NCBI GenBank assembly: GCA_963739095.1
Contig: CAVTZF010000030.1
Coordinates: 62,001 to 126,000, forward strand
Source of the DNA: JACVRW01 sp963739095
Lineage (GTDB): Bacteria > Actinomycetota > Thermoleophilia > Solirubrobacterales > Thermoleophilaceae
Length of the DNA stretch: 64,000 bases
Reading direction: 5' to 3'
The notes under the pieces are model-generated. The model worked only from the letters and a program-made list of their open reading frames with translations. It was not told the DNA's origin and searched no databases. A program made the translations under genes and the position numbers. This document shows positions 27,283-34,977 of this stretch, piece by piece; the stretch's first letter is position 1, and each line of letters begins with the position of its first letter.

Positions 27283-30009
27283 GTGGACACCCAGGCCGAG
27301 CTGCGACGCGACATCCGTGAGCTGGGCGCGCTGCTCGGCCGCACGCTCGTGCGGCAGGAAGGCCAGGAGCTGCTCGACCTCGTCGAGCGGGTGAGGCAGC
27401 TGATCCGAACCGATCGGGAGGCAGCCGTGGAGCAGCTCGGCGCGGTCGAGCCCGCCACCGCGCGCCGGCTCGTGCGGGCGTTCAGCATCTACTTCCACCT
27501 CGCCAACATCGCCGAGCAGGTCCACCGCGGGCGCGAGCTCGCCGCGCTCCGGGTCAGCAACGGCACCTGGCTCTCGCAGGCGGTCGATCGCATCGAGGCG
27601 GCCGAGGTCGACGGCGCCGAACTGCTTGACGAGCTCGAGCGGCTCGCCGTGCGGCCGGTGTTCACCGCCCACCCGACCGAGGCCGCACGCCGCACCGTGC
27701 TCGCCAAGCTGCGCCAGGTCGCCGGTCTGCTCGACGAACGCGACCAGGGGCTCGCGGCGCCCGACGCCGAGCGTCACCTGCGAATACGGCTCGAGGAGCT
27801 GATCGACCTGATCTGGCAGACGGACGAGCTTCGCGTCGCGCGCCCGGACGTGGTCGACGAGGCGCGCAACGCGGTCTACTACTTCGACGCGCTCTACCGC
27901 GACGCGCTCCCGGGCGTGCTCGAGGCGCTCGCCGAGGAGCTCACCCGGCTCGGCTACGAGCTGCCGGTCGACGCTCGTCCGCTCGCCTTCGGCAGCTGGA
28001 TCGGAGGCGACCGCGACGGCAACCCCAACGTCGGCCCCGAGAACACCGACCAGGTGCTCGGGCTGCAGCACGAGCACGCCATCCGCGGCGCGCTCGACCT
28101 GATCGACGAGCTGCGCTCGGACCTCTCTCCGTCGGTCCGAATCGCGGGCGCGACGCCCGCGCTCGAGGCCTCGCTCGCCGCCGACCTCGAGGCGCTGCCC
28201 GAGATCGAGCCGCGCTACCGGCGCCTGAACGCGGAGGAGCCCTACCGGCTGAAGCTCACCTGCATGCGCCACAAGCTCCTGAACACCCGCCGCCGGCTCG
28301 CCGGCGACCGGCCGCACCAGCCCGGGCGCGACTACATGGGAGCGGGCGCGCTGCTGGGCGAGCTCGAGCTGGTGCGGGAATCGCTCCTCGAGCACCGCGG
28401 CGAGCTGATCGCGCGCGGGCGGGTCGAGCGCGCCACGCGCACGATCGCGGCGTTCGGCCTGCAGCTCGCCACGCTCGACATGCGCGAGCACGCCGACGCC
28501 CACCACCACGCGGTCGGCCAGCTCTTCGACCGGCTCGCGGAGAGCGAGCGGCCCTACGCCGAGCTCTCGCGCGACGAGCGCCGCGATCTACTCTCGCGCG
28601 AGCTCGGCTCGCGGCGCCCGCTCGCGCCGAGCCCGCCGCCGCTCGACGCCGCCGGGGCGCGCACGTTCGAGACGTTTGCGGCGGTCCGGGCCGCGCGCGA
28701 GCGCTACGGCGATGAGGTGGTCGAGTCCTACATCGTCTCGATGTGCCAGGGCGCGGACGACATCCTCGCCGCGCTCGTGGTCGCCAGGGAGGCCGGCCTC
28801 GTCGACCTCCAGGCCGGGGTGGCCAGCATCGGCTTCGTGCCGCTGCTCGAGACGATCGAGGAGCTGCGCCGCGCCGACGCCGTGCTCGAGGAGCTGCTCA
28901 GCGACCCCGGTTACCGCCGCGTGGTCGAGCTGCGCGGAGGCATCCAGGAGGTGATGCTCGGCTACTCGGATTCGAACAAGGCCGCCGGCATCGCCACGAG
29001 CCAGTGGGAGATCCACCGCGCCCAGCAGCGCCTGCGCGACACCGCCGCCCGCTTCGGGGTGCGGCTGCGCCTCTTCCACGGCCGCGGCGGCACGGTCGGG
29101 CGCGGCGGCGGGCCCACCCATGAGGCCATCCTCGCCCAGCCGCCCGGCACGCTCGACGGCGAGATCAAGCTGACCGAGCAGGGCGAGGTGATCTCGGACA
29201 AGTACCTGGTGCCGCGGCTCGCGCGCGAGAACCTCGAGCTGATGCTGGCCGCGGCGCTCGAATCGACGGTGCTGCACCGGCGGCCGCGCATGACGCCGGA
29301 GCGGCTGGCGGCCTGGACCGAGGCGATGGAGACCGTCTCGGGTGCCGCCTTCGAGCGCTACCGCGCGCTGATGGACGACCCGCGCCTGCCCGACTACTAC
29401 TTCGCCTCGACGCCGGCCGAGCTGCTCAGCGAGCTGCATCTCGGCTCGCGGCCGTCGCGGCGGCCCGACTCGGCGGCCGGCCTCGACGGGCTGCGCGCGA
29501 TCCCCTGGGTGTTCGGCTGGACGCAGTCGCGCCAGATCGTGCCGGGCTGGTACGGCATCGGCAGCGGGCTGGCCGCGGCACGCGCGGCCGGCATGGGCGA
29601 CCTGCTTGCGGAGATGTACGCCGACTGGCGCTTCTTCGACAACTTCCTCTCGAACGTGGCGATGACGCTCACCAAGACCGACGTGGAGCTGGCGCGCCAC
29701 TACGTGGAGCGGCTCGCGCCGGCCGAGCTGCACGGCGTCTACGGCGTCATCCGCGCCGAGTACGAGCTTGCGATCGCCGAGCTGCTGGCGGTGACCGGCG
29801 AGCAGGAACTGCTCGGCGCGAACCCCGTGCTCAAGCGCACGCTCGAGGTCCGCGACGCATACCTCGCGCCGCTCCACTACCTCCAGGTCGAGCTGATCGA
29901 GCGCTGGCGCGCGGACCGGCGCGAGGAGCGGGAGCCCGACCCTGACGTGGAGCGCGCGCTGCTGCTGAGCGTCAACGGCATCGCCGCGGGCCTGCGCAAC
30001 ACGGGCTAG
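27283..30009 (+). CDS. ppc: Phosphoenolpyruvate carboxylase
   Basis: Carboxylates PEP to oxaloacetate (anaplerosis). 908 residues from GTG 27283, the normal size. Catalytic landmarks in order: FTAHPTEAARR, GGDRDGNPNVG, the signature GYSDSNKAAGIATSQW, FHGRGGTVGRGGGPTHEAI (glycine loop), RAIPWVFGWTQSRQIVPGWYG, and the C-terminal NGIAAGLRNTG that reaches into the allosteric site. Follows the MFS gene by 23 bp on the same strand, yet a functional tie is unlikely. Confidence 0.97.
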   Translation: MDTQAELRRDIRELGALLGRTLVRQEGQELLDLVERVRQLIRTDREAAVEQLGAVEPATARRLVRAFSIYFHLANIAEQVHRGRELAALRVSNGTWLSQAVDRIEAAEVDGAELLDELERLAVRPVFTAHPTEAARRTVLAKLRQVAGLLDERDQGLAAPDAERHLRIRLEELIDLIWQTDELRVARPDVVDEARNAVYYFDALYRDALPGVLEALAEELTRLGYELPVDARPLAFGSWIGGDRDGNPNVGPENTDQVLGLQHEHAIRGALDLIDELRSDLSPSVRIAGATPALEASLAADLEALPEIEPRYRRLNAEEPYRLKLTCMRHKLLNTRRRLAGDRPHQPGRDYMGAGALLGELELVRESLLEHRGELIARGRVERATRTIAAFGLQLATLDMREHADAHHHAVGQLFDRLAESERPYAELSRDERRDLLSRELGSRRPLAPSPPPLDAAGARTFETFAAVRAARERYGDEVVESYIVSMCQGADDILAALVVAREAGLVDLQAGVASIGFVPLLETIEELRRADAVLEELLSDPGYRRVVELRGGIQEVMLGYSDSNKAAGIATSQWEIHRAQQRLRDTAARFGVRLRLFHGRGGTVGRGGGPTHEAILAQPPGTLDGEIKLTEQGEVISDKYLVPRLARENLELMLAAALESTVLHRRPRMTPERLAAWTEAMETVSGAAFERYRALMDDPRLPDYYFASTPAELLSELHLGSRPSRRPDSAAGLDGLRAIPWVFGWTQSRQIVPGWYGIGSGLAAARAAGMGDLLAEMYADWRFFDNFLSNVAMTLTKTDVELARHYVERLAPAELHGVYGVIRAEYELAIAELLAVTGEQELLGANPVLKRTLEVRDAYLAPLHYLQVELIERWRADRREEREPDPDVERALLLSVNGIAAGLRNTG

Positions 30010-30032
30010 CCACTCGCGCCGGTACCACCGAG

Positions 30033-30704
30033 TCAGAGGCCCGAGATGCCGTCGCCGATCAGCTTCGCGCCGATCACGAGGCACAGCACTGCCAGGATCG
30101 CGGCGTTGTTGTGCCCCATCCAGTTCTTCAGGTTGTCGAGTATGCGCGTCGCGCGCTCGCCCATGAGGAAGTAGATCGCCACCGGCAGACCCAGCCCGAG
30201 CGTCCCGATCACGACGAACACCGCGAGCGCGATCGCCTGCTGGCCCGCGCTGATCCCGCTCTGCGCGATGGCCGATGCGGCGCCGACCGTCAGAAGCAGG
30301 TTCTTGGGGTTGACCGCCGAGAGCCCGACCCCGAGCGCGAGCGAGCGCTGCGGTGTGAAGCGATCGATCGTCCGCATCCAGCCCGGCAACGTCGCCTCGA
30401 CATCGCCGCGGGGGCGGCTGCGGAACTCCCTCACGGCAATGAGCAGCAGGAGCACGCCGAGCACCAGCTTGAGCACGCTCACCCATTGCGCCGGCTCGCC
30501 CGACTCGCTCGCATCTGCGCCGCTCGAGACCAGCAGGACGATCACGCCGACCACGCTCAGGCCGATCAGCCAGCCGAGTATGAAGGCCGGGCCGTTGGCC
30601 CGTCCGCGCTCCGTGGCGAGCATGAGGACGACCGCGATGATCGGCACGGGGCTGAGCGCGACGCCCACCCCGAGCGAGATGACCTGGCCGATCGCGTCGC
30701 CCAT
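30033..30704 (-). CDS. GAP-family (Sap/LysE-like) membrane protein
   Basis: 223 residues with six hydrophobic segments. The start DAIGQVISLGVGVALSPVP and ALGVGLSAVNPKNLLL are the signature of the GAP family (peptidoglycolipid or sulfolipid addressing proteins of mycobacteria), distant members of the LysE exporters. Probably exports a lipid-linked or small solute; no direct clue to which. Confidence 0.85.
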   Translation of the reverse strand: MGDAIGQVISLGVGVALSPVPIIAVVLMLATERGRANGPAFILGWLIGLSVVGVIVLLVSSGADASESGEPAQWVSVLKLVLGVLLLLIAVREFRSRPRGDVEATLPGWMRTIDRFTPQRSLALGVGLSAVNPKNLLLTVGAASAIAQSGISAGQQAIALAVFVVIGTLGLGLPVAIYFLMGERATRILDNLKNWMGHNNAAILAVLCLVIGAKLIGDGISGL

Positions 30705-30823
30705 GCCGCGGGAAGACTATTGAGGCGGCTAGCGGACGGCGTCGTCCAGCGTGGGCGCGATCCGCACGCGCTCGGCCAGTCGAGCCCGGCGCCGCGGGAC
30801 CGCGGACGTTGCGGTGGTCGCGA

Positions 30824-31720
30824 TCACTCGGCGAACACCGTGCTCCAGTCGTCCTTCATGGAGATCACGGTGAAGCCGGCGGCGAGTGCCTCCTCCGCGC
30901 CGGCGTCATAGGCGATCTCGCGCTCGTGATCGTCATGGCGCAGGAGCAGCCGCAGGGGCTCGATCTCGCCGCCGGCGGCGAAGTGCAGCATCGGGATGTC
31001 GCCGTTCGAGTTCCCGCACGCGAGCGCGGGCCGGCGACCGATGCGGCTCCAGATGCGGACCGGCTTCACAGGCCCGTCGTCGAGGACGTCGAGGCCCTTC
31101 TTCACGACCAGGCCGTCGTCGCGGTAGTCCAGCATGAGGCTCGAGCCGATCACGCGCTCGGGCGGGATGCCGTACAGCTCGGAGGCGATCGGGCGCATGA
31201 AGTCGCGATCACCGCCCGAGGCGATGTACGTGGCGAAGCCGTGCCCCTCGAGGAATCGGAGCAGCTCGACCATCGGCGTGAAGGCGCATTCGCGGTAGGG
31301 ACGGCCCAGGGTCGGGTGCTGCGCGCCGGCCATGAAGTCGACCGTGGCCTGCTGGTACTCGACCACGCTCAGCTCGACGAAGGCGGACGCGATCGCGTCC
31401 ACGAGCAGCTGCACGTCGGCGTCGTCGCCCCTGTAGTGCTTGACCATCGCCGCCCCCAGCCACTCCATGTCCTTCTCGTACGCCGCTTTCCAGGGCTGCT
31501 GGGTCCGAAGCGACCCGTCCTGCTCCGCGAGCTCAGCGAATCGGCGCAGGATGAAGTCGAGCTGGATCGGGATCGGCTTCTCGCACCACAGGGTGCCGTC
31601 GTTGTCGAACACCGCCACCCGCTCCTCGGCGGGGATGCGCTCCACGGCGCTCTCCGCAAAGGAGAGGATCGCCTGGGTGGTCGCGGTGTCGTTCCATGAC
31701 TGGAGAGCGGGCACGCGCAC
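30824..31720 (-). CDS. HAD-superfamily phosphatase (SerB-like)
   Basis: About 298 residues from GTG 31720. VAVFDNDGTLW is HAD motif I with the nucleophile aspartate, YIASGGDRDF motif II, and ACGNSNGDIPML motif IV. The long insertion between motifs I and II is a helical C1-type cap. Resembles phosphoserine-phosphatase-like HADs of unknown substrate. Some longer in-frame starts overlap the divergent DUF1269 gene and are not preferred. TACGAC lies 5 nt before the start, so the message may be leaderless. Confidence 0.85.
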   Translation of the reverse strand: MRVPALQSWNDTATTQAILSFAESAVERIPAEERVAVFDNDGTLWCEKPIPIQLDFILRRFAELAEQDGSLRTQQPWKAAYEKDMEWLGAAMVKHYRGDDADVQLLVDAIASAFVELSVVEYQQATVDFMAGAQHPTLGRPYRECAFTPMVELLRFLEGHGFATYIASGGDRDFMRPIASELYGIPPERVIGSSLMLDYRDDGLVVKKGLDVLDDGPVKPVRIWSRIGRRPALACGNSNGDIPMLHFAAGGEIEPLRLLLRHDDHEREIAYDAGAEEALAAGFTVISMKDDWSTVFAE

Positions 31721-31768
31721 AGTTTGTCGTAGCTTGTGCGACCTCAACTCCGACAGAAAGGACTCGCA

Positions 31769-32254
31769 GTGAGTGACCTCGTAGCGATCGCCTACAAAGA
31801 CGTCCCGACGGCGCAGCAGGTTGCCGCAAACCTCGGCGAGGCCGTCAAGGCCCACGAGATCGAGCTCGAGGATCTCGTGATCGTCGAGCACAGGGACGAC
31901 GGCAAGGTCAAGCTCCACCAGCCGTCATTGGTCGGCCTTGGCGCCGCCGGCGGAGCGCTTTGGGGTGGGCTGATCGGGCTGATCTTCTTCGTGCCGCTGT
32001 TCGGCCTGGCGATCGGCGCTGCCGCGGGCGCGGCCGGAGGTGCGGTCAGCGACCGCGGCGTCGACGACAACTTCATGAAGAAGCTCGGCGAGGAGCTGCA
32101 GCCTGGCGGCGCCGCGCTGATCCTGCTGGTCAGCAAGGTCACGCCGGACAAGATCCTCCCGAAGGTGCAGATCCCCGGCACGGTGATTCAGACCTCGCTC
32201 TCAACCGAGGACGAGACGGCGCTGCAGGAGGCCCTCGACAAGGCGAAGGCGTAG
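31769..32254 (+). CDS. DUF1269-family protein with glycine-rich hydrophobic segment
   Basis: 161 residues from GTG 31769 with AGAAAGGA upstream. The N-terminus SDLVAIAYKDVPTAQQV and ELEDLVIVEHRDDGKVKLHQ, a glycine/alanine-rich hydrophobic centre (about residues 62-100), and the C-terminal half GAALILLVSKVTPDKIL place it in DUF1269. The centre is hydrophobic enough to be membrane-associated. Function unknown. Divergent from the HAD phosphatase. Confidence 0.85.
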   Translation: MSDLVAIAYKDVPTAQQVAANLGEAVKAHEIELEDLVIVEHRDDGKVKLHQPSLVGLGAAGGALWGGLIGLIFFVPLFGLAIGAAAGAAGGAVSDRGVDDNFMKKLGEELQPGGAALILLVSKVTPDKILPKVQIPGTVIQTSLSTEDETALQEALDKAKA

Positions 32255-32280
32255 AGGCTGAACGCCGTGCTCGCGCGCGA

Positions 32281-32628
32281 CTAGACGGAGCGGCGCGGGC
32301 CGCCGAGCAGGCTGTCGGCGAGGGCGCGCTCCCCGTCCGCGACGGGGCGCGCGCTCACCGCCCGCACGCTCCAGCCCGCCCCGCCCCGCAGCGCGTCTTC
32401 GATGCGCGTACGGACCGCCGGCTCCTCCTCCTCGTCGGCCACGAACACGGTGCGAAACCGGGCCGCCTCGCGACCCGCCTCGATCGCGTTGTTGTGGGGC
32501 CAGCGACAGGGCCCGGGGTGGTCCCAGTGCCCGCAGAGCTCGACCGTTACGGCGGCGCCGACGCTCCTCGGGTCGACGCCGTCCTCGAGCGCCAGCTGGG
32601 ACTCGACGACGTAGGCGGAGGGAGGCAT
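32281..32628 (-). CDS. Small hypothetical protein
   Basis: 115 residues from ATG 32628, preceded on its strand by a region with no strong ribosome site. It contains ELCGHWDHPGPCRWPHNN, a His/Cys-rich stretch that could bind metal, and then an alpha/beta pattern FRTVFVADEEEEPAVRTRIEDAL. Family not recognised. It converges on the DUF1269 gene with 26 bp between. Confidence 0.6.
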   Translation of the reverse strand: MPPSAYVVESQLALEDGVDPRSVGAAVTVELCGHWDHPGPCRWPHNNAIEAGREAARFRTVFVADEEEEPAVRTRIEDALRGGAGWSVRAVSARPVADGERALADSLLGGPRRSV

Positions 32629-32654
32629 GCGCGAGGAGTGTTCCAGAACGGCCC

Positions 32655-32686
32655 GTGCCGGCCGGCCCCTCCGGACCGGCCGGCAC
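32655..32686. terminator. GC-rich hairpin terminator downstream of the MMPL gene
   Basis: GTGCCGGCCGG (32655-32665) and CCGGCCGGCAC (32676-32686) form a perfect 11-bp stem with a 10-nt loop, just beyond the MMPL stop at 32698. Confidence 0.7.
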
Positions 32687-32697
32687 GTGATCGGCTG

Positions 32698-34881
32698 CTA
32701 GCCGCGAGCGGCCGCGGCGGGACGGACGCTGTGGGCGAGCTGCTCGCCCTCGATGTCCACGTCCGGCACGATCCGCTCGAGCCGCCTGGGCATCGCCCAG
32801 GCCCGCTTGCCGAGCAGCGCCATCACGGCGGGCACGAGCGTCATGCGGACGATGAACGCATCCGCCAGCACGCCGACCGCCAGCGACAGGCCGATCGACT
32901 TGATCACCGGGTCGGGGTCGAGCAGGAACGCCGCGAACACAGCGGTCATGATCACCGCGGCGGCGGTGACGACGCGGCCACTCTGGCCGTACCCCGTGAT
33001 GACCGCCTCGCGGGCGTCGCCCGACTTGACGTACGCCTCACGCATCCGCGACACCAGGAACACCTCGTAGTCCATCGCGAGCCCGAACAGGATGCCGATC
33101 AGCAGCACCGGCAGGAAGCTGACGATCGGCCCGGACTGGGCCACGCTGAACACGTCAGCGAGGTTGCCGTCCTGGAAGATCCAGACGGTGACGCCCATGG
33201 CGGCCGCGATGCTCAGCAGGAACCCGGCCGCTGCCTTGATCGGCACCAGGATCGAGCGGAAGACCACCATCAGCAGCAGCAGCGCCAGCCCGACCACGAC
33301 CACGATGTACTTCGGCAGCGCCTTCGCCAGCGTGTCGGCGGTGTCGATGTTGAGCGCGGTCGTGCCGGTCACGTACGCCTCGATCCCATACCGCTCCGGG
33401 ATCTCGTCTGCCTGGGCCCGCATGTAGTCGACGAGCTCCTTGGTCTCGTCGGACGCGGGACCGCTCGTAGGCGTGACCTGGACGATCGTCACGTCGCCCT
33501 GCTCGTTCTGAGCCGGGGGCGAGACGGCCGCCACGTGCGGGAACTCGGCCAGCTTGGCCGCGACGCCGTTGGCCAGCCGCTTCTGCAGCTCGCGCGGCAG
33601 CTCGGGCGCGTCGACCACGACGGTCAGCACGCCGTTGAAGCCGGGGCCGAAGCCCTCGCTCAGCAGGTCGTACGCCTTGCGCTCGGTGTTGTCGGTCGGC
33701 TTCGAGCCGCCGTCCGGCAGGCCGAGCTTCATGTGCGTCGCCGGCAGCGCGGCCACGAGGAGCACCACCAGGCCGGTCGCCAGCACGGCCCACGGCCGCC
33801 GAGTCACGAAGCGGGCGTAGCGCACGCTCGCCGTCTCACGGCCTTCGCGGCGTCGCCACGGCCGCCAGGTGAGCGCCCGGCCCGTCCGCGCGCCCCGGCG
33901 TCCGAAGAAGCCGAGCAGCGCCGGCAGCAGGGTGGTGGCGATCAGCACCGCGATCACCACGGCGCCCGCCGCCGCCAGGCCCATGACCGTCAGGAACGGG
34001 ATGTTCACGACCGTCAGTCCGACCAGCGCGATCACGACGGTGGCGCCGGCGAACACCACGGCGCTGCCCGCGGTGCCGGTCGCCTGGGCGGCCGCGTCCC
34101 GCAGTTCCAGGCCGCTGTCGACGTTCTGCCGGTAGCGGCTGAGGATGAACAGCGCGTAGTCGATGCCGACCGCCAGGCCGAGCATCGTCGCGAGCGTGGG
34201 CGCGGTCTCCGTCAACTCGATCGAGCCCGTGAGCGCGGTGACCGTGCCGACGGAGATCGCCACGCCGAGGATCGCCGTCAGCAGCGGCAATCCGGCCGCG
34301 ACCAGCGAGCCGAGCGTGATCGCGAGGACGAGGAAGCCGATCATGATGCCGGCGCTCTCCGACCCAGCCTCGGACTCGTCGGTCACGAGACCGCCGCCGA
34401 ACTCGACCTCCATGCCGGCCGCGTGGGCGGGCTTGGCGCTTTCCTCGAGCTCGTCGCGGGCGGCGTCGCTGACCTCGTCCGCCGGCATCGGATAGATCAC
34501 GTCGGCGTAGCCGATGCGGCCGTCCTTCGAGATCGCCTTGGCCCGGTACGGGTCGATCACGAAGGAGACGCCGGAGGCGTGCTTCGCCTCGCCAACCGTC
34601 TCCATGACCGCCGCCTTGTTCTCCGGGTCGGTGAGCTTCTCGCCCTCCGGAGCCGCGAACACGACGCGCGCCGAGGCGCCACCGGCGCCCGGGTACTTCT
34701 CATGAAGCAGGTCCTGGGCCCGCTGGGACTCGGTCCCGGGGACCTCGAACTTGGACGAGAACTGGCCGCTGAAGCTCGCGGCGCAGCCGATTACGACGGC
34801 GAGAATCGCCAGCCAGCCGAACAGCACCTTGCGGCGATTTGTGAAAGCCCAGCCGCCAAGTCGGTAGAGATAGGTCGCCAT
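32698..34881 (-). CDS. MMPL-family (RND superfamily) membrane exporter
   Basis: 727 residues, about 11-12 membrane segments in the duplicated MMPL pattern: one N-terminal helix (RKVLFGWLAILAVVIGC), a large external domain, five helices with GLAVGIDYALFILSRYRQ, a second helix (PWAVLATGLVVLLVAALP), a second external domain, and five more helices with ILFGLAMDYEVFLVSRMREA. The GIDYA and AMDYE aspartate-tyrosine pairs are the proton-relay positions of actinobacterial MmpL proteins. Strong site GGGAGGACCTC before ATG 34881. The preceding gene on the same strand is a LuxR-ATPase regulator, and CTAGGG words lie in its promoter, so this exporter is a likely target. Confidence 0.93.
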   Translation of the reverse strand: MATYLYRLGGWAFTNRRKVLFGWLAILAVVIGCAASFSGQFSSKFEVPGTESQRAQDLLHEKYPGAGGASARVVFAAPEGEKLTDPENKAAVMETVGEAKHASGVSFVIDPYRAKAISKDGRIGYADVIYPMPADEVSDAARDELEESAKPAHAAGMEVEFGGGLVTDESEAGSESAGIMIGFLVLAITLGSLVAAGLPLLTAILGVAISVGTVTALTGSIELTETAPTLATMLGLAVGIDYALFILSRYRQNVDSGLELRDAAAQATGTAGSAVVFAGATVVIALVGLTVVNIPFLTVMGLAAAGAVVIAVLIATTLLPALLGFFGRRGARTGRALTWRPWRRREGRETASVRYARFVTRRPWAVLATGLVVLLVAALPATHMKLGLPDGGSKPTDNTERKAYDLLSEGFGPGFNGVLTVVVDAPELPRELQKRLANGVAAKLAEFPHVAAVSPPAQNEQGDVTIVQVTPTSGPASDETKELVDYMRAQADEIPERYGIEAYVTGTTALNIDTADTLAKALPKYIVVVVGLALLLLMVVFRSILVPIKAAAGFLLSIAAAMGVTVWIFQDGNLADVFSVAQSGPIVSFLPVLLIGILFGLAMDYEVFLVSRMREAYVKSGDAREAVITGYGQSGRVVTAAAVIMTAVFAAFLLDPDPVIKSIGLSLAVGVLADAFIVRMTLVPAVMALLGKRAWAMPRRLERIVPDVDIEGEQLAHSVRPAAAARG

Positions 34882-34948
34882 GAGGTCCTCCCTCGGTCGA
34901 ATTGAGCCGACCGTATGGCGAAGGGCCTCCCAATCGACTCGGGCGAAT

Positions 34949-34977
34949 CCCTAGTTAGGACCCTCAAACGGCTAGGG
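34949..34977. promoter_or_regulatory. CCCTAG...CTAGGG words upstream of the MMPL gene
   Basis: CCCTAG (34949-34954) and CTAGGG (34972-34977) form an inverted pair between the LuxR stop and the MMPL start. The same hexamer occurs twice just upstream of the LuxR gene. A candidate binding site for that regulator. Confidence 0.45.

Noticed and set aside
31960..34905. Long plus-strand open frame of about 980 codons
   Set aside because: Antisense of the MMPL exporter and the small gene at 32281; no family features.
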